DNA from: an uncultured Oscillospiraceae bacterium | Lineage (GTDB): Bacteria > Bacillota > Clostridia > Oscillospirales > Oscillospiraceae | Assembly: GCA_947629915.1 (NCBI GenBank) | Contig: CANRFN010000008.1 | Coordinates: 1-64,000, forward strand | Direction of reading: 5' to 3' | Length of the DNA stretch: 64,000 nt | Shown: piece after piece, positions 40,080 through 48,897 of the stretch | Position numbering within the stretch: position 1 is the stretch's first letter | How the letters are laid out: each line of letters starts with the position of its first letter | Program-made: the position numbers and the translations under genes | The notes under the pieces: model-generated | Told to the model about the DNA's origin: nothing | The model's input: only the letters and a program-made list of their open reading frames with translations | Database searches by the model: none

Positions 40080-42194
40080 TCAGTGGCCCAAAAAGACCAT
40101 CACGGAGCGGGGGCCGATGGCAAACCGGTTGTCCACATCCCGGAGGCCGATGACGGTCTCCTCTGTGGTGTCCACTGCCAGAGACCAGTGGTACCCCCGG
40201 GGCAGCACCGGCAGATTGCCGTCCAGGGCCCTCCAGTACGCGTTGGAGGCCACATAGACCAGCTCTGCCCGCTGTCCCGGGGCCTGACCGGCGAACAGCA
40301 CGCCCACATAGTGGTCCTGGTCCTCGAAGTTGGCCTTCCACGGGTTCACCCCGTGGAAGCTGGCGTCCGGGAAGCCCAGAGCGCCGCCGCTGAGGTTGGT
40401 CCGCAGCACCCGGTGGGCCTTGCGGAAGGCGATCATGTGCTGGAAGAAGCGGAACTGGTCCCGGTTCTTCTCCAGGAGAGACCAGTTCAGCCAGGAGACC
40501 GGGCTGTCCTGGCAGTACGCGTTGTTGTTCCCGTACTGGGTGTTCCCGAACTCGTCTCCCGCCAGGAACATGGGGATCCCCCGGGAGCACATCAGCAGGG
40601 CAAAGGCGTTGCGGATCATCCGCCGGCGCAGGCGCAGGATATCCTCGTCCTCCGTCTCCCCCTCCACGCCGCAGTTCCAGCTGTTGTTGTCGTTGGCGCC
40701 ATCGGTGTTGTTCCAGCCGTTGCTCTCGTTGTGCTTCTGGTTGTACGCAAAGAGGTCGTAGAGGGTGAAGCCATCGTGGCAGGTGAAGAAATTCACGGAG
40801 GCGTTCTTGCGGACCCCGGCATCGTAGATGTCCTGGGACCCGATCATCCGCAGGGCCGCGGCCTGGGCCATGCCCCAGTCTCCCTTGAGATACCGGCGCA
40901 TGTCGTCCCGGTACCGGCCGTTCCACTCCGCCCAGCGGTTCCAGGCCGGGAAGGTGCCCACCTGATAGAGGCCGCCGGCGTCCCAGGCCTCGGCGATGAG
41001 CTTTACATCGGCCAGGACGGGGTCAAAGGCCAGGGCTTGGAGCAGCGGCGGCTCGTTCATGGGGGCGCCGTTCTCATCCCGCCCCAGGATGGAGGCCAGA
41101 TCGAAACGGAAGCCGTCCACCCGGTATGCGGTCACCCAATAGCGGAGGCAGTCCAGGATCATCTGGTGCACGATGGGGTGGTTGCAGTTCAGGGTGTTGC
41201 CGCAGCCGCTGAAGTTCTGGTACCGGCCGTCCGGGGTGAGCATGTAGTACACGTTGTTGTCGAAGCCTTTGAAGGAGAAGAAGGGGCCGTTCTCATTGCC
41301 CTCGGCGGTGTGGTTGAACACCACGTCCAGGTACACCTCAATCCCCCGGCGCTTGCACTCCAGGATCAGCCGCTTCAGCTCGTTGCCCTCCCGATTGTAC
41401 TCCAGGGAGTAGGTGTAGCTGGTGTTGGGGGCGAAGAAGGTCACCGGGTTGTAGCCCCAGTAGTTGTAGAGGGGCTGGCCGTTGTTGTCCCGGTAGTCCA
41501 GCATCTCATCGAATTCGAAGATGGGCATGAGCTCGATGGCATTTACCCCCAGCTCCTGCAAATAGGGCAGCTTCTCCATGAGGCCGGAGAAGGTACCGGG
41601 ATGGGCCACCCCGGAGGAGGGATCCTGGGTAAAGCCCCGGACGTGGAGCTCATAGATGATGATGTCCTCCATGGGGATCAGGGGCGGCTGCCCCTCATCG
41701 TTCCAGTCGAAATCGTCTTTCACCACCCGGGCCCGGTAGTGCTGGCCGTGGGGGTTGGGCTCGGCCCACTTGCTCTGGCCGGTCACGGCCTTGGCATAGG
41801 GGTCCAGCAGATACCTGGATTTGTCGAAGAGAAGGCCCTTGGAGGGGTCATGGGGGCCGTCCACCCGGTAGGCGTACTCGAACTCGGTGATGTTCAGCCC
41901 GAACACGATCATGGAGTACACATTGCCGATGCGGTACCGCTTGGGGAAGGGCAGGATCGCATAGGGCTCTGCCGCCATCCGGTGGAAGAGCAGCAGCTCC
42001 ACGGAGGTGGCCCCCCGGGAGTACACGGTGAAGTTCACGCCGCAGGGGATGGCGGTGGCGCCGTTGATCTCATAGAGGCCGGGCCGGACGTCAAAGCCGG
42101 CGATCCGGTCCAGGGGCACCAGGTGGACGGTGCGGGGCAGGGCTACGGTGGAAGAATCCCATTTTTCCAGCTGCGGTTGGGTGTTTTGTTCCAT
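40080..42194 (-). CDS. glgX: Glycogen debranching enzyme, isoamylase type
   Basis: A 704-aa GH13 isoamylase/GlgX-type enzyme that hydrolyses alpha-1,6 branches. An N-terminal CBM48-like domain spans about residues 40-130 (GVNFTVYSRGATSVELLLF). The catalytic domain has YELHVRGFT, VVFNHTAEG, the nucleophile aspartate in VDGFRFDLAS, the acid glutamate in LIAEAWD and the third aspartate in FTCHDGFTL. ATG at 42194 has AGGAGG; the upstream extension to 42233 is dismissed. It leads the operon glgX-hypothetical-oxidoreductase. Glycogen versus pullulan specificity cannot be read from sequence. Confidence 0.92.
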   Translation of the reverse strand: MEQNTQPQLEKWDSSTVALPRTVHLVPLDRIAGFDVRPGLYEINGATAIPCGVNFTVYSRGATSVELLLFHRMAAEPYAILPFPKRYRIGNVYSMIVFGLNITEFEYAYRVDGPHDPSKGLLFDKSRYLLDPYAKAVTGQSKWAEPNPHGQHYRARVVKDDFDWNDEGQPPLIPMEDIIIYELHVRGFTQDPSSGVAHPGTFSGLMEKLPYLQELGVNAIELMPIFEFDEMLDYRDNNGQPLYNYWGYNPVTFFAPNTSYTYSLEYNREGNELKRLILECKRRGIEVYLDVVFNHTAEGNENGPFFSFKGFDNNVYYMLTPDGRYQNFSGCGNTLNCNHPIVHQMILDCLRYWVTAYRVDGFRFDLASILGRDENGAPMNEPPLLQALAFDPVLADVKLIAEAWDAGGLYQVGTFPAWNRWAEWNGRYRDDMRRYLKGDWGMAQAAALRMIGSQDIYDAGVRKNASVNFFTCHDGFTLYDLFAYNQKHNESNGWNNTDGANDNNSWNCGVEGETEDEDILRLRRRMIRNAFALLMCSRGIPMFLAGDEFGNTQYGNNNAYCQDSPVSWLNWSLLEKNRDQFRFFQHMIAFRKAHRVLRTNLSGGALGFPDASFHGVNPWKANFEDQDHYVGVLFAGQAPGQRAELVYVASNAYWRALDGNLPVLPRGYHWSLAVDTTEETVIGLRDVDNRFAIGPRSVMVFLGH

Positions 42195-42255
42195 GGGGTA
42201 GATACCTCCTGCTAGGATACAGCCCCGTGGCAACAGGGCTGGAATGTGTCATGGC

Positions 42256-43203
42256 TCAGAGGACAGCGTTGCTCTGGTCCCCGGCCATCCAGTCTGCCAG
42301 GTTTTGAAACACGATCTCCGCCCGAAGGCGCATGGACTCCCGGGTGGCAAAGGCCACATGGGGGGTCACAAGGGTCTTGGGGGCATGGAGCAGCGGGTTT
42401 TCCGGGTCCAGCGGCGGCTCGCGGTCAAAGACATCGATGCCGGCGCCGGCGATCACACCCTTCTCCAGGGCCTCCGCCAGATCTGCCGCAACCACCACCG
42501 GGCCTCTCGCCACGTTGATGAGCAGCGCAGAGGGCTTCATCATGGCCAGCTTCTCCCGGTCGATCATGCCTCGGGTGGAGGCGTTCAGGGGGACGTGGAG
42601 CACCACGATGTCCGAGTTTTGAAGCAGCTCCTCCAGGGACACCTGGTCCACGTAGAAGGGGGCGTTTTCGTGATAGGTGGCGCTGCAGGCCAGGATGTTG
42701 GCCCCGAAGGCGTGAAACAGCTCGGCGGTGCGGCTGCCGATGTTGCCGAGGCCCACGATGCCCACGGTCTTGCCCTGGATCTCCCAGCCCACCAGGCCGT
42801 CCTTGGTCTTCCCCGCCCGGCAGCGGTCCTCCACCTGCCGGATGTTCCGGGCCAGAGACAGCACCATGCCCAGCACCAGCTCTGCCACCGCCTCGTTGGA
42901 GTACCCGGAGGCGTTGCTCACCGCGATGCCCCGCTCCCGGGCGGTCTCCAGCCCCACATGGTCTACGCCAGTGAAGGCGATGTCGATAAACTTCAGGTTG
43001 GGACAGGCCCGGATCACCTCAGCCGGCATGGGCATGTTGGCCAAAATCATCCCGTCTGCGTCCTTCGCCTCATCGATCAACCTTGCGGGATCTGTGGTCC
43101 TGGCGTATGCCATAAACTCCACACCCTGGGCTTCAAAGGGCTTTTCCAGCGCCGCCAGCTCCTGGTCCGTGATCCCCAGGGACTCCATGATTGCAATTCT
43201 CAA
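42256..43203 (-). CDS. D-2-hydroxyacid dehydrogenase
   Basis: A 315-aa NAD-dependent dehydrogenase. The cofactor site VGIVGLGNIGSR is intact, and catalytic residues appear as R in NVARGPVV, E in DREPPLD and H in TPHVAF. Known members reduce 2-keto acids, for example glycerate, lactate or phosphoglycerate derivatives; the substrate here is unknown. The best start is TTG at 43203, six bases after GGAGGGAG; the frame's ATG at 43218 leaves no ribosome binding site. It sits upstream of glgX on the same strand but has its own promoter, so co-transcription is possible but not needed. Confidence 0.85.
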   Translation of the reverse strand: MRIAIMESLGITDQELAALEKPFEAQGVEFMAYARTTDPARLIDEAKDADGMILANMPMPAEVIRACPNLKFIDIAFTGVDHVGLETARERGIAVSNASGYSNEAVAELVLGMVLSLARNIRQVEDRCRAGKTKDGLVGWEIQGKTVGIVGLGNIGSRTAELFHAFGANILACSATYHENAPFYVDQVSLEELLQNSDIVVLHVPLNASTRGMIDREKLAMMKPSALLINVARGPVVVAADLAEALEKGVIAGAGIDVFDREPPLDPENPLLHAPKTLVTPHVAFATRESMRLRAEIVFQNLADWMAGDQSNAVL

Positions 43204-43250
43204 AATGGCTCCCTCCATGGCAAGGCCTGTGCCTTGTATTTTCCGGTATC

Positions 43251-43278
43251 ATTGTACCGCAGTTTTCCCCATTTGCAA
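43251..43278 (-). promoter_or_regulatory. Promoter of the hydroxyacid dehydrogenase
   Basis: Minus strand TTGCAA, 16-bp spacer, TACAAT. Confidence 0.55.
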
Positions 43279-43343
43279 AGGGGAAACCTTGTGCCACTTT
43301 CCACAACACAGGTCCGCTCTATCGCCCATTGGGGAAAAGGCTA

Positions 43344-43367
43344 CCCCGCAGACACGCGTCTGCGGGG
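43344..43367 (-). terminator. Terminator of the helicase-DUF4391 module
   Basis: 10-bp arms CCCCGCAGAC and GTCTGCGGGG touching the stop at 43368, followed by CCTTTTC on the minus strand. Confidence 0.65.
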
Positions 43368-44411
43368 CTATGAATCGTCTTCTGTTTGGGGTCTGTCCTC
43401 CGGTTTGGGCGGGGCGCTGTACAGAGGGGCTCCGTACAGGGGATTGCTGTAGCAGGGGGCGCCCATCAGATCCTTCAGGTAGATCTCACTGTAGTAGTCC
43501 GGCAGGTCATCGTCCGGGGCGGGCTCTTCTTCTGCATAGAATGCCGCGATGATCTCCCGGGCGGCCCGGTTGCTCAGGGTCCTGCAGTACAGCGATTTCG
43601 CATAGTGGCTGCAGGCGATGAGGTAGCTCTGCAGCCACTGCTCCTCTGGGGCAGCTGGGCCCTCCGCCTGGCGATACAGGGATCTGGCGTGACTGCAGCA
43701 GTAGTCCAGAAAGAGCCGGTGCTCCCAGTCTCCGTGCTCGTCCAGCGCTCTGCCCGGGTAGAGCCGGATCTCGTCCGTCTCATTGTAGAAGAAGCGCTGT
43801 CCGCACTCCAGGGTATAACCCAGAAATTGCTTCCGCCGCTGCAGCGCCCTGCTCTGTACCAGGGATTCCTGAAAGAACTCTTTCTCGTGGTCGCAAACCT
43901 GATCGCCATCGGTGTAGTTGCTTACGGTTTTCGTCCAGCGCTCACAGAGGTGGGTGGCAGAGCGGGCTTTCTCCAGGTCCCCCCGCAATCTGCCGAAAAA
44001 CGCCCGGTCTCCATCCTTTTGGGCATTCAGTTTGATGTCCTTGGTGCAGGTCACATGCAGGGATGCGACCTGCTCCCGGTCCAGCACAGTCTCCTCCTCA
44101 TCGCGGAAGTAGAACTTCACCACATACTCGCACTTTACGATGAGCAGCATGGGATAGGGAATGGCGCATTGAATGGCGTTGGTGAACTCCGCCAGGAAAT
44201 AGCGCTCCTGCACGGTGTCGTTGATCTCCGCCAGGAGCACCACCACCTCCCCGTCCCGATATGGGAAGGTATACAGCAGGCGCAGCTGCTCCAGTGCCAG
44301 ATCCAGCGCCTCATATTGCCTTGGGCCCAGGATGGCCTTTCGGAAGAGCGTCTCCCGGCTGATCGATAAGGACACCCGATATCTCTCGGGGAATTGCAGC
44401 AATTCTTCCAT
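43368..44411 (-). CDS. DUF4391 protein with long C-terminal extension
   Basis: A 347-aa protein. Residues 1-180 resemble DUF4391 (LSKSL-like opening, DVxxVxLxxxIxxxTVNI-like EVVVLLAEINDTVQERYFLAEFTNAIQ, FYFRDEE). DUF4391 genes are normally found beside DEAD/SNF2 helicases and type III-like methylase/nuclease genes in defence loci. Residues about 180-347 form a helical extension with many Tyr, Cys and acidic residues and a repeat-like tail (YSNPLYGAPLYSAPP). The gene starts 4 bases after the helicase stop and is co-translated. I cannot tell whether it is a nuclease, sensor or methyltransferase partner. Confidence 0.72.
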   Translation of the reverse strand: MEELLQFPERYRVSLSISRETLFRKAILGPRQYEALDLALEQLRLLYTFPYRDGEVVVLLAEINDTVQERYFLAEFTNAIQCAIPYPMLLIVKCEYVVKFYFRDEEETVLDREQVASLHVTCTKDIKLNAQKDGDRAFFGRLRGDLEKARSATHLCERWTKTVSNYTDGDQVCDHEKEFFQESLVQSRALQRRKQFLGYTLECGQRFFYNETDEIRLYPGRALDEHGDWEHRLFLDYCCSHARSLYRQAEGPAAPEEQWLQSYLIACSHYAKSLYCRTLSNRAAREIIAAFYAEEEPAPDDDLPDYYSEIYLKDLMGAPCYSNPLYGAPLYSAPPKPEDRPQTEDDS

Positions 44412-44415
44412 GTCC

Positions 44416-47400
44416 TCACCTCACCACCAGGTACTGTGCCAGTTCCAGATCCGCCGGGCCGGTGATTTTGGCGGAGAGGAATGTGGTGCCGCCGGAGCGG
44501 AACAGGCTGGTGATCATGCTCTCCCGTTGCACCTGGACAACGGAGTCCACAGCGGCCTGCAGCAATGCGCCAATCCGGGACATATCCGTACGCCAGCGGG
44601 TCTCCCGGTCCAGCTCTGCACAGAGCTTTTGGTCCGGTTTCTTCCGGTCCACGCTGTACAGGCGCATGGCATAGAGGGTCTGCGCCCCATGGAGGTGATC
44701 ATACAGGATGGTGCCATCCTCCCGGACATACACCAGGTAGTACGGGTTAAAGCGATTCATCAGATCGGCATACCGGTTGGGATGCCGGTGCCGGAAGACG
44801 AAGATCACCCCAGGCACCTCGCCTTTTGTCACGGCGTAGAGTCCGGAGGGCACGCTGTCTATGTCACGGTACTCCCCCATGTGGGAGACGATGTCCGTGT
44901 GGTATTCGCTCATGGTGAGCTCTGCGGTCTGTACCCCGCCTGCCACCTGATCCTCGTCCGGCAGCTCCGAGATGATCTGTCTCAGCTGGTTTTTTCGGTA
45001 CTCCTCCTCCCGCTTTTTGGCCAGGTCCTCCTCCTCAATCGGGTTATCATCCCCGGTGGAGGCCAAAACCGCCGCCTTCATGCGGTTCTCTACCCGCGTT
45101 TTCAGGTTCAGATAGAGGTCCAGGTCCACATCTGGCCAGTAGTTCACCAGTTGGATGACCTTATTGTGGCTGCCGATCCGGTCCACTCGGCCGAACCGCT
45201 GGATGATGCGCACCGGGTTCCAGTGAATGTCGTAGTTGATGCAGTAATCACAGTCCTGGAGGTTCTGTCCTTCCGAGACGCAGTCTGTGGCGATGAGAAT
45301 GTCGATATCCTGCTTGTCCCGGGGGTAGTTTACGTCCCGCTCCATGGAAAGGGGCGAGAAGCTGGCCAGGATCCGCTCGGATTTCCCCACCAGCCCAGGC
45401 ACCGTAGATTGGGCCGGTCCAGAGCCTGTGACCATGCCGGTGTTCAGGCCCAGTTCCCTCTTTGCCATCCCACTGATGTGGGTGTAGAGATACTCTGCGG
45501 TTTCTGCGTAAAAGGTAAAGATCAGGACCTTGCGGTTCTTCTCGTTGAAAGGGTGCTGTGTCTTCTTCCGGATGAGGTCCATCAAGGTCTGCAGCTTGTT
45601 GTCCTTCTCTGGGGTGATCGACTGCACCTTGGGAAGGATGTCCTCCAGAGCCTCCACATCGATCCGGATGGACTCTCTCCACGCTTCGCAATTCACATCA
45701 TTGAGGTCCAGCCGATTCGAGGAGATGGTGATCACATCGGCGCTGTCGTCCTCCTCCTCGTCCTCATTTTCCTCTTTGGCCTCGGCCACGTTGATGGTTC
45801 CCACACCGGTCTCCAGGAACCGGTCTATCCCGTCCAGGGTCTCCCGCATGTATTGGATCAAACGCGTAACTGTGAGCACAAAAGAGTGCACCGAGCTCTC
45901 CAGGCGTTTCATCACCAGAATCGCCATGACGTACTGTACACCCAGCAGACGAATCACACTGAACAGCAGATTACCGTTGCGGTCCTTGTATTTGTCTTGC
46001 CGATCCTCATAGATGAAGCTGCCAGCCCCGTAAGCCGCCATGGTCAGATGCGCAAGGGTTTCGTATAAGATGTCGTAGCTTATCTTCCCCTCGCCCCGCA
46101 CCAGGGGCGGCCGCATGGAGATGGGAGGTAGCTTTTTTGGAAATGGCCCCAATTTTGAGACATCGTAGAACTGTTGGATCTGCCTGCGGGAGCGGGCAAT
46201 GGACATGGCATCCATCACCATATAAAAGCTGGGGTTCATCATGTCCGCCAGGGCCGCCATCGAGCGGTCCTCCTCTCTCTGCCAAGCACTATAGGCACGC
46301 TGGGCAGCGGTGAACACGCCGGTGAGGGTTGCGCGGGTGTGCAGCCGTTCGGCAAACTCCCCCTTAGGGTTCCGAAACACCAGCGCAAATTGGTTGCGCA
46401 GGTCCCGGAAGCTGTTGTTCACAGGGGTGGCCGTGAGCATCAGCACCTTGGTCTCCACGCCCTCCTCCAGGATGTGCTTTTTCAGCATGGAGTAGCGGTT
46501 TTCCTTCTTTTTCTCGTTCGGCTTTCTCTTCTTCTTGTTCAGTTTGTCTGTGCCAGTACGGAAGTTGTGGCTCTCATCGATCACCACCAGGCTGTAGCTG
46601 CCCCAGTTGATGTTCTCAATGCGCTTGCCGGTATCGGTCTTTCCCTTCACCCGCAGCAAATCCGTGTGGTATAACACATCATAGGAGAGGTGATCTGCCA
46701 GCAGCGGATTGGAGGGCAAGCTGGAGCGGAAGGCCAGCCAGTTGCCCCGCAGCCGTTTGGGGCACAGCACCAGCACCTTTTCTCCCTTCTTCTCATAGTA
46801 CTGGATCACCGCCAAGGCCGTGTAAGTCTTGCCCAGGCCCACGCTGTCCGCCAGGATGCAGCCGTTGTACTGCTCCAGTTTGCTGATAATGGCCACGGCG
46901 GCATCCCGCTGGAAGGAGAACAGGATATTCCATGTGGCGCTGCTGGCGAGCTCCTCAGGCTTCTGGATCAGGCTCTCTGATGCCACTCCCAGGGCGTAGT
47001 CCCGAAATAGCTGGTACAGCGTGCGAAAGTACACCAGATCCGGGGCCGTCTCGCTGGCTGCCATCTGAAGGGTTTGCAGCACATCGCCTGTGATATCCGT
47101 TCCCGCGGGATCCCCCCACATCTGATCGAACATCTTCTGATACCGCTGGGCCTTCTTTCCCGCATAGAAGCGCACCACGCCGCCGCTCTCATCTTCCGCA
47201 TCGTCCTGTGCCTGATCTGTGCGCAGCTGTGCACTACCCAGCGTGTCCATGGTAAAGGTCCTCAGATGGGTATAGACCAGGGGGAGGCCATGGTACCTGG
47301 GCGGGGTGATGAGGATAAAGTGGGCCCGGCGGGCGGCGCCCTCCAGCATCCGGAAAGCGCCCCTCTTCTGCAGCCACTGGTGGCACTCCTGGGACAGGTT

Positions 47401-47691
47401 CTTCTGGGTGAGCTCCGGGTGGTCTGCCAGCTCCTCCTCTGTGCCCAAAAGGCCGCCTATAGTGTGGTCCTGGGACACACGGCGGGTCTTGTTGTCCTGC
47501 TCCGTCTTCTTCACCGCGGAGACCATGGGAAGGTAGAGGAAGCGGAAAGAGACACAGCACTCCAACTGGTCCTGCAGGGCCTGATACGCGTATATGGAAA
47601 AGTCTGAACTACAGATAGAGATGGAGCAGCCGGGCTGAATCGCCTCAGACAGCTCATCCAGCAGCCCCCACGTCTGATACCGCTCCTCCAA
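44416..47691 (-). CDS. SNF2/DEAD-like helicase, probable defence protein
   Basis: A 1091-aa superfamily 2 ATPase. An N-terminal segment of about 250 residues precedes the helicase core: motif I DSVGLGKTYT near residue 280, motif II IDESHNF near 370, motif III LTATPVNNS near 418 and motif VI QRFGRVDRIGS near 830. An insert rich in acidic residues (EEKEENEDEEEDDSADV) lies in between. No HKD phospholipase motif or nuclease motif is visible in the N-terminal part, although related proteins often carry a PLD-like fold there. Start is TTG at 47691 behind GGGGAGGTG; no ATG is near. With DUF4391 it forms a two-gene unit set between housekeeping genes; no methyltransferase accompanies it. Confidence 0.8.
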   Translation of the reverse strand: MEERYQTWGLLDELSEAIQPGCSISICSSDFSIYAYQALQDQLECCVSFRFLYLPMVSAVKKTEQDNKTRRVSQDHTIGGLLGTEEELADHPELTQKNLSQECHQWLQKRGAFRMLEGAARRAHFILITPPRYHGLPLVYTHLRTFTMDTLGSAQLRTDQAQDDAEDESGGVVRFYAGKKAQRYQKMFDQMWGDPAGTDITGDVLQTLQMAASETAPDLVYFRTLYQLFRDYALGVASESLIQKPEELASSATWNILFSFQRDAAVAIISKLEQYNGCILADSVGLGKTYTALAVIQYYEKKGEKVLVLCPKRLRGNWLAFRSSLPSNPLLADHLSYDVLYHTDLLRVKGKTDTGKRIENINWGSYSLVVIDESHNFRTGTDKLNKKKRKPNEKKKENRYSMLKKHILEEGVETKVLMLTATPVNNSFRDLRNQFALVFRNPKGEFAERLHTRATLTGVFTAAQRAYSAWQREEDRSMAALADMMNPSFYMVMDAMSIARSRRQIQQFYDVSKLGPFPKKLPPISMRPPLVRGEGKISYDILYETLAHLTMAAYGAGSFIYEDRQDKYKDRNGNLLFSVIRLLGVQYVMAILVMKRLESSVHSFVLTVTRLIQYMRETLDGIDRFLETGVGTINVAEAKEENEDEEEDDSADVITISSNRLDLNDVNCEAWRESIRIDVEALEDILPKVQSITPEKDNKLQTLMDLIRKKTQHPFNEKNRKVLIFTFYAETAEYLYTHISGMAKRELGLNTGMVTGSGPAQSTVPGLVGKSERILASFSPLSMERDVNYPRDKQDIDILIATDCVSEGQNLQDCDYCINYDIHWNPVRIIQRFGRVDRIGSHNKVIQLVNYWPDVDLDLYLNLKTRVENRMKAAVLASTGDDNPIEEEDLAKKREEEYRKNQLRQIISELPDEDQVAGGVQTAELTMSEYHTDIVSHMGEYRDIDSVPSGLYAVTKGEVPGVIFVFRHRHPNRYADLMNRFNPYYLVYVREDGTILYDHLHGAQTLYAMRLYSVDRKKPDQKLCAELDRETRWRTDMSRIGALLQAAVDSVVQVQRESMITSLFRSGGTTFLSAKITGPADLELAQYLVVR

Positions 47692-47719
47692 GCCAACACC
47701 TCCCCAGAAAGTGATTTCT

Positions 47720-47730
47720 ACTGTTACAGT
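47720..47730. promoter_or_regulatory. ACTGT-T-ACAGT palindrome in the helicase leader
   Basis: An 11-bp perfect inverted repeat between the promoter and the TTG start, 29 bases upstream of the gene. It could be an operator. Confidence 0.3.
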
Positions 47731-47735
47731 GAACT

Positions 47736-47764
47736 AGTGTAGCACAATTTTCCCGTCTTTGCAA
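47736..47764 (-). promoter_or_regulatory. Promoter of the helicase module
   Basis: Minus strand TTGCAA, 17-bp spacer, TACACT. The remainder of 47765-47936 has no gene that I can support. Confidence 0.55.
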
Positions 47765-47936
47765 CGACATCTTGTGCGTTTAGGTGACATATCTTGACAC
47801 TTTGTACAGATAGACAGGAAAGCAGCATGCTCAGCCGCCTGTTTCGGCATTTTCCGGCTTTCCCAATCATCCACCGGATCGGCCATTCAATCTCTCCGTC
47901 TGCCTCTCATGCCAAATCCAGTCTGGCCTACCGCTG

Positions 47937-47965
47937 TTGCCGCGGTCCCTCCGATGGTGTATAAT
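47937..47965 (+). promoter_or_regulatory. Promoter of the MBL-fold gene
   Basis: TTGCCG, 17-bp spacer, TATAAT. Confidence 0.6.
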
Positions 47966-47998
47966 GGCGCAACCCCAAGTCCCCCAGGAGGTGCGGCA

Positions 47999-48856
47999 AT
48001 GAAGTCCCTGTTTTCCCATCCCAGGCGGCCAGCCAGTGCCCTGCTCGCCCTTATGCTGTTGGTCTGCTGCGGCTGCTCTAATGCACCGGCACAGTTCTCC
48101 TCAACCGGCACCCGTCTCACCGTCTACGCCTTCTCCGCCGGGGCGGCAGACGCCTTTCTCCTCACCTCGAAGACCGCGGCGGTGCTCATAGACTGCGGGG
48201 AAAAGGGCTTCGGCAAAGAGATCGTACAGCACCTGCGCGATCTGGGCATCCAGCGGTTGGACTACCTGATCCTCACCCATTTCGACAAGGACCATGTGGG
48301 CGGGGCGGCTAAGGTCCTCCAGTCCGTGGAGATCGGCCAGATCCTGCAGTCCAACGTGCCCAAGGACTCCAAGGCATACCGCAGCTACCTGGAGGCCCTG
48401 GAGGAGACCGGGGAGACACCGAAGACGGTCCAGGAGGAACTGTCCTTCTCCCTGGACGGCGTTCAGTACACTGTCCTCCCGCCGGCGGAGCACTATGCCG
48501 CCAACGAGAGCAACAACTCCTCCCTCATCCTCACCGTCTCCAATGGGGCAGACAGACTGCTCTTTCCGGGAGATGCAGAGGAGGAGCGGATTGCGGCGTT
48601 TCTGGACCTCCATCTGGGCACCTTCCAGTTTCTGAAAGTCCCCCACCACGGCCGGTTTGGCGGCGAGACAGAGCACCTCATCCAGGCCATCCAACCGGAG
48701 ATCGCGGTGATCACATCGTCCGAGGAGGAGCCGGAGGACGCCGCCACGGTGCGCTGTCTGGAGCAGGCAGGTGCCACTGTATGCCTCACAAGGGACGGTC
48801 CTGTGGTGATCGAGAGCACTGGAAGCGGCATCACCGCCCGACAAGATCCATCCTAA
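47999..48856 (+). CDS. ComEC-type MBL-fold hydrolase, probable lipoprotein
   Basis: A 285-aa secreted metallo-beta-lactamase-fold protein. Residues 10-28 form a signal with LVCCGCSN as a likely lipobox, so it is probably membrane-anchored outside. The metal site is THFDKDHVGG (the H-x-D-x-D-H variant of HxHxDH), with FPGD and the KVPHHG motif typical of the ComEC C-terminal domain. ComEC-type domains degrade one DNA strand during uptake; a free-standing lipoprotein could act on extracellular DNA or another phosphodiester. ATG at 47999 has AGGAGGTG. The gene is monocistronic. Confidence 0.82.
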   Translation: MKSLFSHPRRPASALLALMLLVCCGCSNAPAQFSSTGTRLTVYAFSAGAADAFLLTSKTAAVLIDCGEKGFGKEIVQHLRDLGIQRLDYLILTHFDKDHVGGAAKVLQSVEIGQILQSNVPKDSKAYRSYLEALEETGETPKTVQEELSFSLDGVQYTVLPPAEHYAANESNNSSLILTVSNGADRLLFPGDAEEERIAAFLDLHLGTFQFLKVPHHGRFGGETEHLIQAIQPEIAVITSSEEEPEDAATVRCLEQAGATVCLTRDGPVVIESTGSGITARQDPS

Positions 48857-48861
48857 CAGCA

Positions 48862-48891
48862 TCCCCCGACACACCGCTGTGCGCCGGGGGA
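48862..48891. terminator. Bidirectional terminator
   Basis: TCCCCCG...CGGGGGA stem between the convergent MBL-fold and AIG2-like genes, with TATTTA after it on plus. Confidence 0.6.
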
Positions 48892-48897
48892 CACTAT

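Noticed and set aside
39696..42215. An 839-codon plus-strand frame opposite glgX
   Set aside because: The GH13 catalytic motifs are on the minus strand; the plus frame is Gly/His/Val-rich shadow.
44416..47691. The helicase as DrmD of a DISARM system
   Set aside because: No drmA, drmB, drmC or DISARM methylase is adjacent; DUF4391 is not part of DISARM.
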